DNA of 64,000 bases from positions 1 through 64,000 of the forward strand of contig JAJXYD010000037.1 in NCBI GenBank assembly GCA_021780695.1, given 5' to 3'. Numbering within the stretch: position 1 is the stretch's first letter; each line of letters begins with the position of its first letter. The notes beneath the pieces were generated by a model. The model ran no database searches. It had not been told where the DNA came from and saw nothing but the letters and a program-made list of their open reading frames with translations. The stretch is from Deltaproteobacteria bacterium. Its GTDB lineage: Bacteria; Desulfobacterota; Syntrophobacteria; Syntrophobacterales; Syntrophobacteraceae. Made by a program: the position numbers and the translations under genes. This document shows, one piece after another, positions 17,054 through 26,007 of the stretch.

Positions 17054-18967
17054 ATGAAAATGTACAATCGCTTTTCCGTTGCGGTACTGGTTCTCGCAAG
17101 TTTTTTAGCCGCCGTAATAACCGGCTTGGTGGCCGAATTTGTTTGGAGCCGAGGCTATCTTGTCACGGCTTTTATTGGTCTGTTTCTGACCCAGGCTGTC
17201 GTTATTGCGGGGGTGATCCGGGTTATAAGCGGCCGTAAGGCCTGGGAGCAAAAGTCTGTCGACCACTCCCTTTCCCGGCAGAGGGGCGAGCTTGAATACT
17301 GGTCCCAGCGCCAGGTGGGCGCCGTTGCTTCCGCCATCGACTCCCAGGCTCAATATGTCGTCCACGGGGTAATAGACGATATGAGCGGCGTCGAATTTTT
17401 AGTGCTCGATACGGCCAAAACCGTCAGAGAGGTCCTCACCAACTCCAACAAGGGAGCCGATGCGGCTGACAGGGTGCAAAACCTTACGACAACTGTTACT
17501 ACTGCCATCGAGGAAATGGGGGCTGCGATAAATCTGATCGCCGTCCAGATGGCCAATGCCGCCAGTGCGGCCGGAAGCATTTCCTCTCAGGTCGGCAATG
17601 CCGTGCAGGTTGTCGATGTGATGCGCAAGGCCGTCGAGGAGTCCAATAAAATTGTCCAGGCCGTAAGTGATATTGCCGACCAGACAAATGTTCTGGCCCT
17701 CAACGCTACCATCGAGGCCGCCAGGGTGGGTGAAAAAGGAAAAGGCTTTGCCGTTGTCGCAAATGAAGTCAAAGTGTTGGCCAACCAGACCACCAAAGCT
17801 ACAGAGGAGGTTCGAAGGCATCTGGGAGAGCTCGGTAAAACCTTTGGCCAGCTGGTGACCGTGACAGAGGCCATAGCTGAAAACATCAGCACGATGCAGG
17901 AGACTACCGAGTCGACAGCCTCGGCGGTCGAAGAACAGTCCGCGGTTGCCGGCGAGATCCGCCGCTCGGCCGAGAGCATGGCCGAGGCTTCCAGACATGC
18001 GGCCGAAGCCGCTATCGATATTGCCGGGCTCTGCGAAAAAGCGCACAGCCTGTCCAATGATTCGGCATCCAACATCTCCTCGGGCGTTGGCCGCTTGCGC
18101 GAAATGGGTAAAAAACTTCAAGGAATCAGCGAGTTGGTAGTATCGGCAGGGGGCTTGCGCAGCGACTCCGTCTTGCCCGTTTCCTACCCGGTTTTACTGC
18201 ATACCTCCCGGCCAGGGGTGGTAAATCTCTTTGATTTCGAAGGTAAAATCATAAAGGCCTCGGAACTTTCCTCAACCCGATGCCGTATTGAAGGCGCTAA
18301 GCTCCCAGCTAAAGGCACACGTTTGTGGCTAACCCTTTGCGGTCTTTCAACCGTGGAGGCCACAGTCCTTGATGCCGATCACCTTAGCTTCACATCGCGC
18401 GCAGCGGGCGATATCGATAAAATTGTGACCAGCCCTGACGGTATCGATCTACCCTATTATCAATTGACCAGGGAAGCCGCGGCCTTGGCGTGCGCCGCTT
18501 TTGACGCCGCCTTGTCCAAGGGGCGAATCACCCTGGAGGCCCTATTTGACGAAAATTACATAACCGTACCCGGAAGCGACCCCGTCCAGTTTACCACCCG
18601 GTTCCTTTCGTTATGCGACGAAGTGCTCCCGCCCATACAAGAAAAGGCGGTTACACTGTTGCCCGGGATTGTGTTTTGTGCCGCGGTCGATCGGAATGCT
18701 TATTTGCCTACCCACAACCTCGTCTACTCCAAGCCGCAGAAGGCTAACGATCCGGTTTGGAACAACGCCCATTGCCGCAATCGGCGCAAATTTGAGGATA
18801 TCGTCGGAAAAGCCGCGGGCTCTAATACGCAACCGATTTTAAAGCAGGCCTATGTGCGCGAAATGGGCGGGGGAGTCTATGTTTTGATGCAGGACGTCTC
18901 CTCTCCTATCCTCGTTAGAGGCAAACACTGGGGTAACGTTCGCCTCGGATACTCCTGGACTGTGTAG
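17054..18967 (+). CDS. Chemoreceptor with C-terminal sensor-like domain
   Basis: A 637-residue protein. Two short hydrophobic segments at residues 5-30 and 34-56 anchor it with almost no periplasmic part. The MCP signalling module follows, with tip [20 protein letters not shown] and [20 protein letters not shown]. Unusually, about 250 residues continue beyond it: a PilZ-like stretch ([20 protein letters not shown]) and then a conserved block with [50 protein letters not shown] and [15 protein letters not shown]. That last block is shared by a subclass of proteobacterial MCPs and probably senses a cytoplasmic signal. GAGGGGGA precedes the ATG. No HAMP is evident. Confidence 0.88.
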   Translation: MKMYNRFSVAVLVLASFLAAVITGLVAEFVWSRGYLVTAFIGLFLTQAVVIAGVIRVISGRKAWEQKSVDHSLSRQRGELEYWSQRQVGAVASAIDSQAQYVVHGVIDDMSGVEFLVLDTAKTVREVLTNSNKGADAADRVQNLTTTVTTAIEEMGAAINLIAVQMANAASAAGSISSQVGNAVQVVDVMRKAVEESNKIVQAVSDIADQTNVLALNATIEAARVGEKGKGFAVVANEVKVLANQTTKATEEVRRHLGELGKTFGQLVTVTEAIAENISTMQETTESTASAVEEQSAVAGEIRRSAESMAEASRHAAEAAIDIAGLCEKAHSLSNDSASNISSGVGRLREMGKKLQGISELVVSAGGLRSDSVLPVSYPVLLHTSRPGVVNLFDFEGKIIKASELSSTRCRIEGAKLPAKGTRLWLTLCGLSTVEATVLDADHLSFTSRAAGDIDKIVTSPDGIDLPYYQLTREAAALACAAFDAALSKGRITLEALFDENYITVPGSDPVQFTTRFLSLCDEVLPPIQEKAVTLLPGIVFCAAVDRNAYLPTHNLVYSKPQKANDPVWNNAHCRNRRKFEDIVGKAAGSNTQPILKQAYVREMGGGVYVLMQDVSSPILVRGKHWGNVRLGYSWTV

Positions 18968-18980
18968 GCCGTTTTCAACT

Positions 18981-18997
18981 CCTCCGATTTCCGGAGG
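18981..18997 (+). terminator. Hairpin after the second chemoreceptor gene
   Basis: A perfect 6-bp stem CCTCCG / CGGAGG with loop ATTTC lies 13 bp past the stop codon. It has no T tract, so it is a weak terminator candidate or an mRNA 3' end stabiliser. Confidence 0.3.
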
Positions 18998-19141
18998 CAG
19001 CTTGGTCATTCTCCCCCTCAGTCCGATTTTGTGCTATATATGCTCTTTTCGGGGCAATTAAGTATTTTCGAAAATCAATCGCCCTGGGAGCTGTAGCCGC
19101 TTAATCTTTTTAACTTTCAACTGCTGCGGGAGAATGACCGT

Positions 19142-20155
19142 ATGAAGGAAATACGTAAAACCGCTCGTGAACTGATGACCGGGTTTTGCCGGGTCTGTCC
19201 GGTTTGCAACGGCAAGGCTTGCGCCGGAGAAGTGCCCGGCATGGGCGGTATAGGAACCGGAGCCTCCTTTAGGGCCAACTTCGAGGCCTTGGCCCGTCAC
19301 ACCTTCAATATGCGCCTGGTACACGACATTACTGAGCCTGATACGACCGGGGAGCTTCTGGGCATAAAGCTGTCCATACCCGTTCTTGCCGCGCCCATCG
19401 GGGGAGTCTCCTTCAATATGGGCGGAAAGCGCACCGAGAACGAATACATTACTGCCATTATCGAGGGCTGCCGAAAAGGCGGCATAATCGGCTGCACCGG
19501 TGACGGGGTCCCCTCCTTTATCCATGAGGCCGCCTTCGAGGCCATAGCCGCCGCTAAAGGCCACGGTATAGCCTTCATAAAACCCTGGGAAGATGCCGAA
19601 TTATACGAAAAGCTCGAAAAGGCAAGAGCCGCCGGGGCTTCGATTGTCGGTATGGATATCGATGCGGCCGGACTCATAACCCTTCGCAAAATGGGGCGGC
19701 CGGTTTCGCCCAGGCCGCTTGAAAAGCTGCGGGAGATTATCGTCAGGTCGGGGGCCAAATTCATCGTCAAGGGGATCATGACCCCTCAGGACGCAAGACT
19801 TGCCTTCGAGGCGGGCGCCCACGCCATAGTGGTCTCAAACCACGGCGGGCGGGTCCTGGATCATACCCCGGGCACAGCCGACGTTTTGCCCGAAATCTGT
19901 TCGGAATTAAAGGGAAAAATCCCGATAATCGCCGATGGGGCAATCCGCACCGGGGCAGACGTTCTTAAAATGATCGCTCTTGGAGCCGACGCGGTTATGA
20001 TCGGAAGACCCTTCAGCATCGCCGCCATGGGCGGGCTTGCCGAAGGGGTGCAAAGCTACATCGAGTCTTTACGGACCGAACTTATGCAGGCTATGGTTAT
20101 GACGGCAACAAGGTCTCTGAAGGCTCTGCCTGCCGGCCTTCTTAACGGGAACTAA
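19142..20155 (+). CDS. FMN-dependent alpha-hydroxy-acid dehydrogenase family protein
   Basis: A 337-residue TIM-barrel flavoprotein of the lactate oxidase/glycolate oxidase family. FMN and substrate motifs: PVLAAPIGG near residue 79, VKGIMTPQDA, the catalytic His/Arg loop VVSNHGGRVLDHTPGT, IIADGAIRTGADVLKMIALG and AVMIGRP. It has an N-terminal Cys cluster (FCRVCPVCNGKACAGEVPGM) absent from classic lactate oxidases and seen in anaerobe members, possibly binding a metal or iron-sulfur centre. It probably oxidises a 2-hydroxy acid, passing electrons to an unknown acceptor. GGGAG upstream supports the ATG. Confidence 0.85.
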   Translation: MKEIRKTARELMTGFCRVCPVCNGKACAGEVPGMGGIGTGASFRANFEALARHTFNMRLVHDITEPDTTGELLGIKLSIPVLAAPIGGVSFNMGGKRTENEYITAIIEGCRKGGIIGCTGDGVPSFIHEAAFEAIAAAKGHGIAFIKPWEDAELYEKLEKARAAGASIVGMDIDAAGLITLRKMGRPVSPRPLEKLREIIVRSGAKFIVKGIMTPQDARLAFEAGAHAIVVSNHGGRVLDHTPGTADVLPEICSELKGKIPIIADGAIRTGADVLKMIALGADAVMIGRPFSIAAMGGLAEGVQSYIESLRTELMQAMVMTATRSLKALPAGLLNGN

Positions 20156-20238
20156 AACTTCCGGGCAAGTGAGCCTGGAAAATCCGCAAGTCCGCGGTGT
20201 GAAAGTCTATTTTACTCGGCGGCGGCGGAGGGTGTCGT

Positions 20239-20742
20239 TTGGATAATTTACAGCCGATAGTCGCTAAAATTCTTAAGAGCTATGTTCTGCCGACGCGCGG
20301 TATCCACGGGGTTTCCCACTGGGCGCGGGTCATGGAAAACGGATTGCGCGTGGCGAAGCTGACCGGGGCGCATCAGGATGTGGTCGCTTTGTTTGCCCTC
20401 TTCCATGACTCGCGGCGTCAAAATGAATCCCGGGATGACGGCCACGGCCTGAGGGGCGCCCAACTTGCCCTCTCACTCAGGGGAACGCTTCTTTCGCTTG
20501 ACGACGCCGAGTTTGAACTGCTCTTTGATGCCTGCAAGCTCCACACTAACGGTCTTACCCAGGGGGACCCTACCTTGCAGGCTTGCTGGGACGCCGATCG
20601 GCTCGATCTTGGCCGCGCCGGAATAAGGCCTGAGCCAAAACGTCTTTGCACCGATGCCGCGCGCTCCCTTCTTGACTGGGCAAACGGCCGCGCCGTTCGC
20701 AACCAGGAGCCGGCCGGCGTTTTGGCCTCGTGGGGCCTGTGA
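20239..20742 (+). CDS. HD-domain phosphohydrolase
   Basis: A 167-residue protein with HD-superfamily metal ligands: GIHGVSHWARVMENG near the start, VVALFALFHDSRRQNESRDD containing the HD pair, and a late DADRLDLGRAGIRP. The fold hydrolyses phosphomonoesters or nucleotides; the substrate cannot be named. The start is TTG 20239, with GGAGGGTG five bases upstream. It overlaps the MFS gene start by 13 bp, so they are probably co-transcribed. Confidence 0.8.
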   Translation: MDNLQPIVAKILKSYVLPTRGIHGVSHWARVMENGLRVAKLTGAHQDVVALFALFHDSRRQNESRDDGHGLRGAQLALSLRGTLLSLDDAEFELLFDACKLHTNGLTQGDPTLQACWDADRLDLGRAGIRPEPKRLCTDAARSLLDWANGRAVRNQEPAGVLASWGL

Positions 20743-21968
20743 TTTTTCGCGATCTGCACCCGACGATCAGGCGTCTTCTACTGCTTCGCACTCTTCGCAG
20801 CGTAGGGCAGGGGGCCCTCGTCGTAGACTTTGCCCTCTACCTGCGTGCGCTTGGCTGGTCAGGACTTTTCATCGGCCTGGTCCTTGGCGCAAGCGGCTTG
20901 TTCGGCGCCCTGTTAAGCCTTCTGGTCGGCCCCGGCAGTGACAGATTTCGGCGTAAACCGTTTCTGTTTTGCTACGAAGTCATCGTTTTGGGCTCCAGTT
21001 CAGTGGCCCTCCTTAGCGCTAAACCCGCCCTTTTGATCCCTGCGGCCGTTCTCGGCTCCTTTGGCAGAGGCGCAAACGGCGCCGCTGGTCCCTTTTCTCC
21101 CGTGGAACAGGCCTGGATGGCCGGAGAAGTTGCCCCGCAAAAGCGCGGGTGGGTCTTTAGCCTCAACTCGGCCCTGGGGTTTTGGGGTATGACCCTTGGG
21201 GCGCTTATCGCAACGCTGCCTTGGAGCGCCAGGCTGCCGGGAGCCCTTGCCTACCGGCCCCTCTTCGCCTTGACAGGACTCACAGCTATTGCTAACCTTT
21301 TTTTGATAGCAGGTGCCAGGGAGTCTTACCGCGGACCGGTTAAAGTCCCGGCAGGGCAATCGGCCAAAATCCGTCGCATCGAAAACCGCATTCTTATAAA
21401 ACTGGTGGCTATAAACTCAATTAGAGGTCTAGCGGTTGGTCTTACCGGACCCCTTATCGCCTACTGGTTTGCGCGGCGTTTTGGTCTCGGCCCCGCCAGA
21501 ATAGCCCCGGTTATGGCTATTACCTTTGCCGTTACCGGGCTGGCTTCTCTTGCCACCGGACGGTTGAGCGAAAGGATCGGGATCGTGCGCTCCGTCATTT
21601 GGGAACGCGCGGCCGGGCTGGCTTTATTGGTCTCTTTGCCCCTCATGCCCACTTTCCCGCTGGCGGCGGCCGTCTACATGTTGCGCTCGGTCTTTATAAG
21701 AGGCTCGACCGGGGCCAATCAGGCTCTCACGCTGGGACTGGTAAGAAGCGAACGGCGCGGGCTTGCCGCCGGCCTTTCCAAGGTCTCCATGCAGCTGCCA
21801 AGGTCTATCGGACCGGCTATCGCGGGCTACCTGTTCGAAGCGGGGCAGTTCTCTTGGCCCTTTTATGCGGCGGCCGTGCTCCAGATGATATACCTGGTCC
21901 TGTATCGACGCATCTTCCTTGTCCACGATCCGGCCCGAAAGGTGCAAATAGGGCTCGAAAAACGTTGA
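20730..21968 (+). CDS. Major facilitator superfamily transporter
   Basis: A 412-residue inner-membrane transporter with about 12 hydrophobic segments. The MFS motif A-like loop after TM2 reads GPGSDRFRRKPFLF, and a second loop TGRLSERIGIVRSVIWERAA occupies the equivalent place in the C-terminal half. The substrate is unknown. The start is GTG 20730 (or GTG 20739) inside the HD-domain gene; no ribosome-binding site decides between them, which again fits translational coupling. Confidence 0.85.
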   Translation: MGPVIFRDLHPTIRRLLLLRTLRSVGQGALVVDFALYLRALGWSGLFIGLVLGASGLFGALLSLLVGPGSDRFRRKPFLFCYEVIVLGSSSVALLSAKPALLIPAAVLGSFGRGANGAAGPFSPVEQAWMAGEVAPQKRGWVFSLNSALGFWGMTLGALIATLPWSARLPGALAYRPLFALTGLTAIANLFLIAGARESYRGPVKVPAGQSAKIRRIENRILIKLVAINSIRGLAVGLTGPLIAYWFARRFGLGPARIAPVMAITFAVTGLASLATGRLSERIGIVRSVIWERAAGLALLVSLPLMPTFPLAAAVYMLRSVFIRGSTGANQALTLGLVRSERRGLAAGLSKVSMQLPRSIGPAIAGYLFEAGQFSWPFYAAAVLQMIYLVLYRRIFLVHDPARKVQIGLEKR

Positions 21969-21989
21969 AAATCCAAAAGAGGTGTATCC

Positions 21990-22931
21990 ATGGAAAAACC
22001 TTCAGTGGCAGTTGTCGGCCTGGGTGCGATTGGGACCGTTTTGGCCGCGGCTCTTCTTGGCAATGATCCGGAAACGATGCTGGTTGTAAGAAATGCCCGC
22101 CAAAGAGACGAGATCCGAAAAGACGGCATCACAATTACCGGCCAACTCAATTGCCGTGTCCAGGTAAAAAACCTCTTCGATGGCCTTGCAGGGCTAAAAG
22201 AGAAAAATCCGGCTCTTATCCTTATCTGCACCAAGACATTTGACCTCTTGCCCCTTCTCGATTGCCTCAAGGACGTTGTGGGGGAAAATACCCGGATCGT
22301 CAGCACCCAAAACGGCCTGGGCACCGAAGATGTCATTGCCGCGCGCTTCGGAGCCGGAAGTGTCCTTCGAATGTCTCTAAACTTCGGAGCCTCCCTTACC
22401 GGGGCCTGCTCTGCCCATGTGAATTTTTTTAACCCTCCAAACCACCTGGGAAGCCTCGTTTCCCAAAACCGGAACATCGGTCTCATGGCCGCCCGACTCT
22501 TCTCCAATGGGGGCCTTTACACCGAATGTGTCGATGATATTAAGTTGCACGTCTGGAAAAAAATGATCATGAAGTCCACCATGGCTTCCATTTGCGCTGT
22601 GACCGGCAAAACGATAAGGCAGGCCCTGGAGCTTCCCGCCACAAAAGAGATAGCCGACGCCTGCTTTCGGGAAGCCCTGGCCGTCGCCCGGGCCATGGGA
22701 TGGGACATCGGCTGCGACTATTTGACCCGGGCCACGGAATACCTGGAAAAGGTGGGCGTGCACAAGGATTCCATGTGTGTTGATATTGCCAATAAAACCC
22801 AAACCGAAATTGACTTCCTCGGTGGGAAAATCGTCGAATACGGTAGGCAAACCGGGGTGCCCACCCCCCACTTTGCCACAATGACTAACCTGGTAAGGGC
22901 CATGGAACAGGATTACCTGCGGGCTTCCTGA
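21990..22931 (+). CDS. Ketopantoate reductase (ApbA/PanE) family protein
   Basis: A 313-residue NADP-dependent dehydrogenase. The Rossmann motif VAVVGLGAIGTVLA opens the protein, RNARQRDEI follows, then LILICTKTFDLLPLL and STQNGLGTED. The C-terminal helical domain has WKKMIMKSTMASICAVTGKT (the catalytic Lys is in the WKK.. segment) and IVEYGRQTGVPTPH. The family reduces 2-dehydropantoate to pantoate, for coenzyme A, but several members reduce other 2-ketoacids. No other pan genes are nearby, so panE is not certain. Confidence 0.82.
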   Translation: MEKPSVAVVGLGAIGTVLAAALLGNDPETMLVVRNARQRDEIRKDGITITGQLNCRVQVKNLFDGLAGLKEKNPALILICTKTFDLLPLLDCLKDVVGENTRIVSTQNGLGTEDVIAARFGAGSVLRMSLNFGASLTGACSAHVNFFNPPNHLGSLVSQNRNIGLMAARLFSNGGLYTECVDDIKLHVWKKMIMKSTMASICAVTGKTIRQALELPATKEIADACFREALAVARAMGWDIGCDYLTRATEYLEKVGVHKDSMCVDIANKTQTEIDFLGGKIVEYGRQTGVPTPHFATMTNLVRAMEQDYLRAS

Positions 22932-23005
22932 GGTGCGCCGTGTCGCCGGCTTGATCACTACTGGCCGCGAGTGCTGAAAATCTTGCCAAGGAGGGAGTAG
23001 TTGCC

Positions 23006-23413
23006 GTGAATGAATGTATTTTTTGCCGGATAATAAAGGCGCAGATGCCGTGCGAAAAAGTCTATGAAGACCCACACGTTATAAGCTTTCTCGATATAAG
23101 TCCGATAAGCCCCGGCCACACGCTCGTTCTTCCTAAAAAACACTTCGCGACCCTTTTTGATATTCCCCGGGAAGAACTCGATGCGTGTTTGAGCGCATGC
23201 CAAAAAATCGGGAAGGCGCTGCTTGGGGCTACCAGGGCCTCGGGGCTCAATTTGCTCCAGAACAACTATCCTTCAGCGGGCCAGATTGTCCATCATATCC
23301 ATTTCCACCTGATACCCCGCTTTACGGGGGATAACCTGCACCTTTGGCCGGGCAAAAATTGCCCTCCCGGGTCGCTGGCCGAGGTGCTGGCCGCAATAAA
23401 AGCGCAACTCTAA
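23006..23413 (+). CDS. HIT-family nucleotide hydrolase/transferase
   Basis: A 135-residue histidine-triad protein. It starts with a zinc-type CIFCRII motif, continues with FLDISPISPGHTLVLPKKHF, and carries the catalytic HHIHFHLIPR triad at about residues 93-102. Members cleave AMP from nucleotide conjugates. The start is GTG, after AAGGAGGGAG. The length matches Hint-type proteins. Confidence 0.93.
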   Translation: MNECIFCRIIKAQMPCEKVYEDPHVISFLDISPISPGHTLVLPKKHFATLFDIPREELDACLSACQKIGKALLGATRASGLNLLQNNYPSAGQIVHHIHFHLIPRFTGDNLHLWPGKNCPPGSLAEVLAAIKAQL

Positions 23414-23479
23414 CCGTTCAAATAAGGCGCAAACCTTTGCGGAACCTATTTTGACAATAGCTTTCGAAGGAGAGTGGGC

Positions 23480-24106
23480 TCAAACTTTGAACCGCATGCA
23501 GAATCTAATTAACTCCCGAATCTTTGATATTTCTTCGGAGGGCTCTGCGAAAATCACGCTAATCTCGGTTTTCTTATGAATCTGATTATATTTTACACCG
23601 GAGATCTTACATCTAAGATTTTTAATCAACTGGTCATTTGGAAGCGTAAACGTAATTATACATTCAAGACCTTTAAATATGGAAATAATTTTTGGAACTT
23701 CAACGGATGCGCCGGACTTGCTCAAATTCCTAACAGTTCCTGGCATTTTCATATCGTTTATATTTATCTCGGTAGCAAGGTTAACCTTTACTCGTGGCTC
23801 CTCTCTCAAGTTCTCAATCTGGAAGGTATCAGGGTAATCAATGCAAACAATATTCCTTATAAGATTTCTATTAAACCGGCTCAGAAATGTAAAAAGATAC
23901 CCTTCATATACATAGGCAATCATTAAATCGTCTTCGACGATGGCTTTGATATTGTCGCTGATGATAAATACCGGATTTTCGATCATTATAAATTCTTTTT
24001 CGAGGACCCCTATGATTTTACTCTTTGTCTTGTGAGAACGGTTCGCAGACGAACGAACCAAAATTTCGGCCCCAAGTTGAAAAGGAATTTTTTTGTAGGC
24101 AGGCAT
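23480..24106 (-). CDS. PilZ-domain protein, cyclic-di-GMP receptor candidate
   Basis: A 208-residue protein in the YcgR style. The N-terminal half is a beta-rich domain (LGAEILVRSSANRSHKTKSK onward). The C-terminal half is a PilZ domain with the c-di-GMP motifs: the RxxxR-type REEPRVKV, and (D/N)xSxxG as NLSKSGASVEV. It would transmit c-di-GMP levels to motility or polysaccharide output. It is AT-rich compared with its neighbours and stands alone between genes of the opposite strand. Confidence 0.8.
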   Translation of the reverse strand: MPAYKKIPFQLGAEILVRSSANRSHKTKSKIIGVLEKEFIMIENPVFIISDNIKAIVEDDLMIAYVYEGYLFTFLSRFNRNLIRNIVCIDYPDTFQIENLREEPRVKVNLATEININDMKMPGTVRNLSKSGASVEVPKIISIFKGLECIITFTLPNDQLIKNLRCKISGVKYNQIHKKTEISVIFAEPSEEISKIRELIRFCMRFKV

Positions 24107-24427
24107 TTCATAAATCCCGGTGATAATTTAGTTTCTATCCTGACCCCATGACTTCATGCTGTATAGCATATACAAGATCAGGATTTCAAAAGGAAATTTT
24201 GCGCAATGCCAGATCGGCCCCTTGCCCGCAAATCCTCCTTGTCCAAGACCTTTTGGCGAAAAACAAACAAACCCGCCCCCGGGGTCTATTCCCAAAATCG
24301 GGAATCAAGCGCTCTATTGCCTGTTCTTGTTTGCCCCTTGCAAATACCAAGACGGATATTCTCATTTCTTCGCCGATCATGTATATTAAACCCACATCTA
24401 AGATGGAACTCAGCCAGGAGGCCAGGC
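24107..24427. other. Intergenic region before the XRE-cupin gene
   Basis: A 320-bp gap between divergent genes. Frames crossing it are low-complexity and lack family motifs. A TGTATATTAAA sequence near 24379 is a possible -10 for the plus-strand gene. The last 15 bases contain AGGAGG for ATG 24428. Confidence 0.4.
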
Positions 24428-25033
24428 ATGTTGAACAGCAGAAAAGAAATCAATGAAGCCGCAGCATCCAAGATAGGCGCAAATATTAAGGAAATCAGGC
24501 AAAAAGGCGGCCGCGCCCTGGAAGAGCTTGCAACTCTTACCGGGATTGATGCCGAAGTTCTTTCGAGGATTGAAAGCAATGAGTTTATCCCCCCCCTGGC
24601 AACGCTTTTTAATCTTGCCAAGGTCCTGGGGGTGGATATCGCCGATTTTTTCCAAAAAACGGGCGGTAGTGAAAAAATCGCCGTTACACGCCGGGATGAA
24701 ACGGTTCGCATAGGCCGAAGACCTGATCACGCTCAGGGGGAAGTCGACTATATTTACGAGGCCCTCGCGGTCAGGCAAAACTTCAGGCATATGGACCCCT
24801 TCCTCGTCGAGTTCCCCCTCCAGGCGAGCGACGAGATGGTTTTTAACAGCCATGAGGGCGAAGAGTTTCTCCATGTGTTGGAAGGGACCCTCGAATTTCG
24901 ATCGAATAACCGCATGGAAGTGCTCAATCCTGGCGACAGCATCTATTTTGAATCCGATGTCAGCCACAGCTTTCGGCGTATCGGCCAAAGCCCGGCCAAG
25001 GCAATCGCGGTGATTTGGAACAAACGGCCCTGA
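24428..25033 (+). CDS. XRE-family regulator with C-terminal cupin domain
   Basis: A 201-residue transcription regulator. The helix-turn-helix is at about residues 15-70 (IKEIRQKGGRALEELATLTG, then AEVLSRIESNEFIPPLATLF). A cupin barrel follows, with HEGEEFLHVLEGTLEFR and LNPGDSIYFESDVSHSFRRI. Such proteins sense a small ligand and often control catabolic or polyamine genes. The ATG at 24428 follows a strong AGGAGG; the frame is open further upstream, but those codons lack sites. The next gene follows closely and may be its partner. Confidence 0.85.
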   Translation: MLNSRKEINEAAASKIGANIKEIRQKGGRALEELATLTGIDAEVLSRIESNEFIPPLATLFNLAKVLGVDIADFFQKTGGSEKIAVTRRDETVRIGRRPDHAQGEVDYIYEALAVRQNFRHMDPFLVEFPLQASDEMVFNSHEGEEFLHVLEGTLEFRSNNRMEVLNPGDSIYFESDVSHSFRRIGQSPAKAIAVIWNKRP

Positions 25034-25089
25034 GGCTTTTGGGGATTCCCGTGGGGCCGGTTTTACAAAAGCTTGCCAAGGAGGCTTCT

Positions 25090-25488
25090 TTGACACAAAA
25101 TGTATTCGCGGCGATTGCCGCGCTTAAACAAAACGCCCAGAGGATAAGACGCATCGAGGCTGAAGCCCGCGAAGCCCTGTTTGTAAAAGACGACCCCTCG
25201 GCCTACACGGAAAAGCTAAAAGAAAAAACGATGCTCCTTATCGAACTGCCCGAACTGATCGAGCCCTTTTGCCAAGATCTTGACAAAGAGGCGGCAAGAC
25301 GGATCGACAAGGGGTTGGAGTCTTTTGCCATGAGGGCACAGCGGGCCATGGAGCTTTCCAGTGTCTTCTATATGAACGCGCTTCTTTACCCGGAAGATTA
25401 CACGGAGGGAGATCCAAACGACCTGGAGGTTTTCATAAACCGGCTGGAGGCCCTGCTCCTCCAGGCAACCAAAACCCCTTCGGCCTGA
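25090..25488 (+). CDS. Unknown helical protein
   Basis: A 132-residue, largely helical, acidic protein. I favour TTG 25090 as the start, because a perfect AAGGAGG lies five bases upstream; the frame is open back into the XRE-cupin gene. It contains KQNAQRIRRIEAEAREALFV and ELPELIEPFCQDLDKEAARR. No catalytic motif or family is recognised. It follows the regulator on the same strand, so it may be part of the same transcript. Confidence 0.55.
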   Translation: MTQNVFAAIAALKQNAQRIRRIEAEAREALFVKDDPSAYTEKLKEKTMLLIELPELIEPFCQDLDKEAARRIDKGLESFAMRAQRAMELSSVFYMNALLYPEDYTEGDPNDLEVFINRLEALLLQATKTPSA

Positions 25489-25526
25489 ATTTTAGCCCCC
25501 CAGGTGTTTTTTCCATATCCTTTGTC

Positions 25527-25805
25527 CTAAAAGGGGGCAAAGCGATATTCGGGCAATATCTCCTTGCCGCACCGGTAGCATCGCACGGGGCGAAACTGCG
25601 AGATTGCCACAAAGACCTCGTCGTCTTTTAGATCGTCTTCGGTGCGGAACCTGTAGTCCTGGGGGGTGGTCCAATCCTGGGGAAAGTCCTCCTCGGTTAT
25701 GCACCCCCGGCAAATGTAGATCACCTCGCCGTTATTTCCCGGAGCGTAGTCCCACATGGCTAAAATCCGGCTCTCCTCTAAAAAACGCTTCCATTCGTCC
25801 TGCAT
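25527..25805 (-). CDS. Small zinc-binding protein of unknown function
   Basis: A 92-residue protein starting MQDEWKRFLEESRILAMWDY. It has two CxxC pairs, YICRGCITEED and RCYRCGKEILPEYR, which would make one zinc site. ATG 25803-25805 is chosen, with AAAGGGA upstream; the longer open frame upstream is basic and low-complexity. Lies convergent with the preceding gene. Confidence 0.6.
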   Translation of the reverse strand: MQDEWKRFLEESRILAMWDYAPGNNGEVIYICRGCITEEDFPQDWTTPQDYRFRTEDDLKDDEVFVAISQFRPVRCYRCGKEILPEYRFAPF

Positions 25806-26007
25806 CGCTTCAAGTCCCTTTGCCTGTAATCTTTTACCCGGACGCGCCCGGTTTTTGAAAGGGTATGCACCAACTGAGGCCGTTTTTGAAGGAATTTCTT
25901 TCAAGGGGTCCAAAATAATCGCGGTAAGCAAAAATGGATGACTATGGCAAGACGGTCTGTGGCACAAATAATGCTTAAATGTATCCCGTCCCCTGGAGGT
26001 GTAAATC

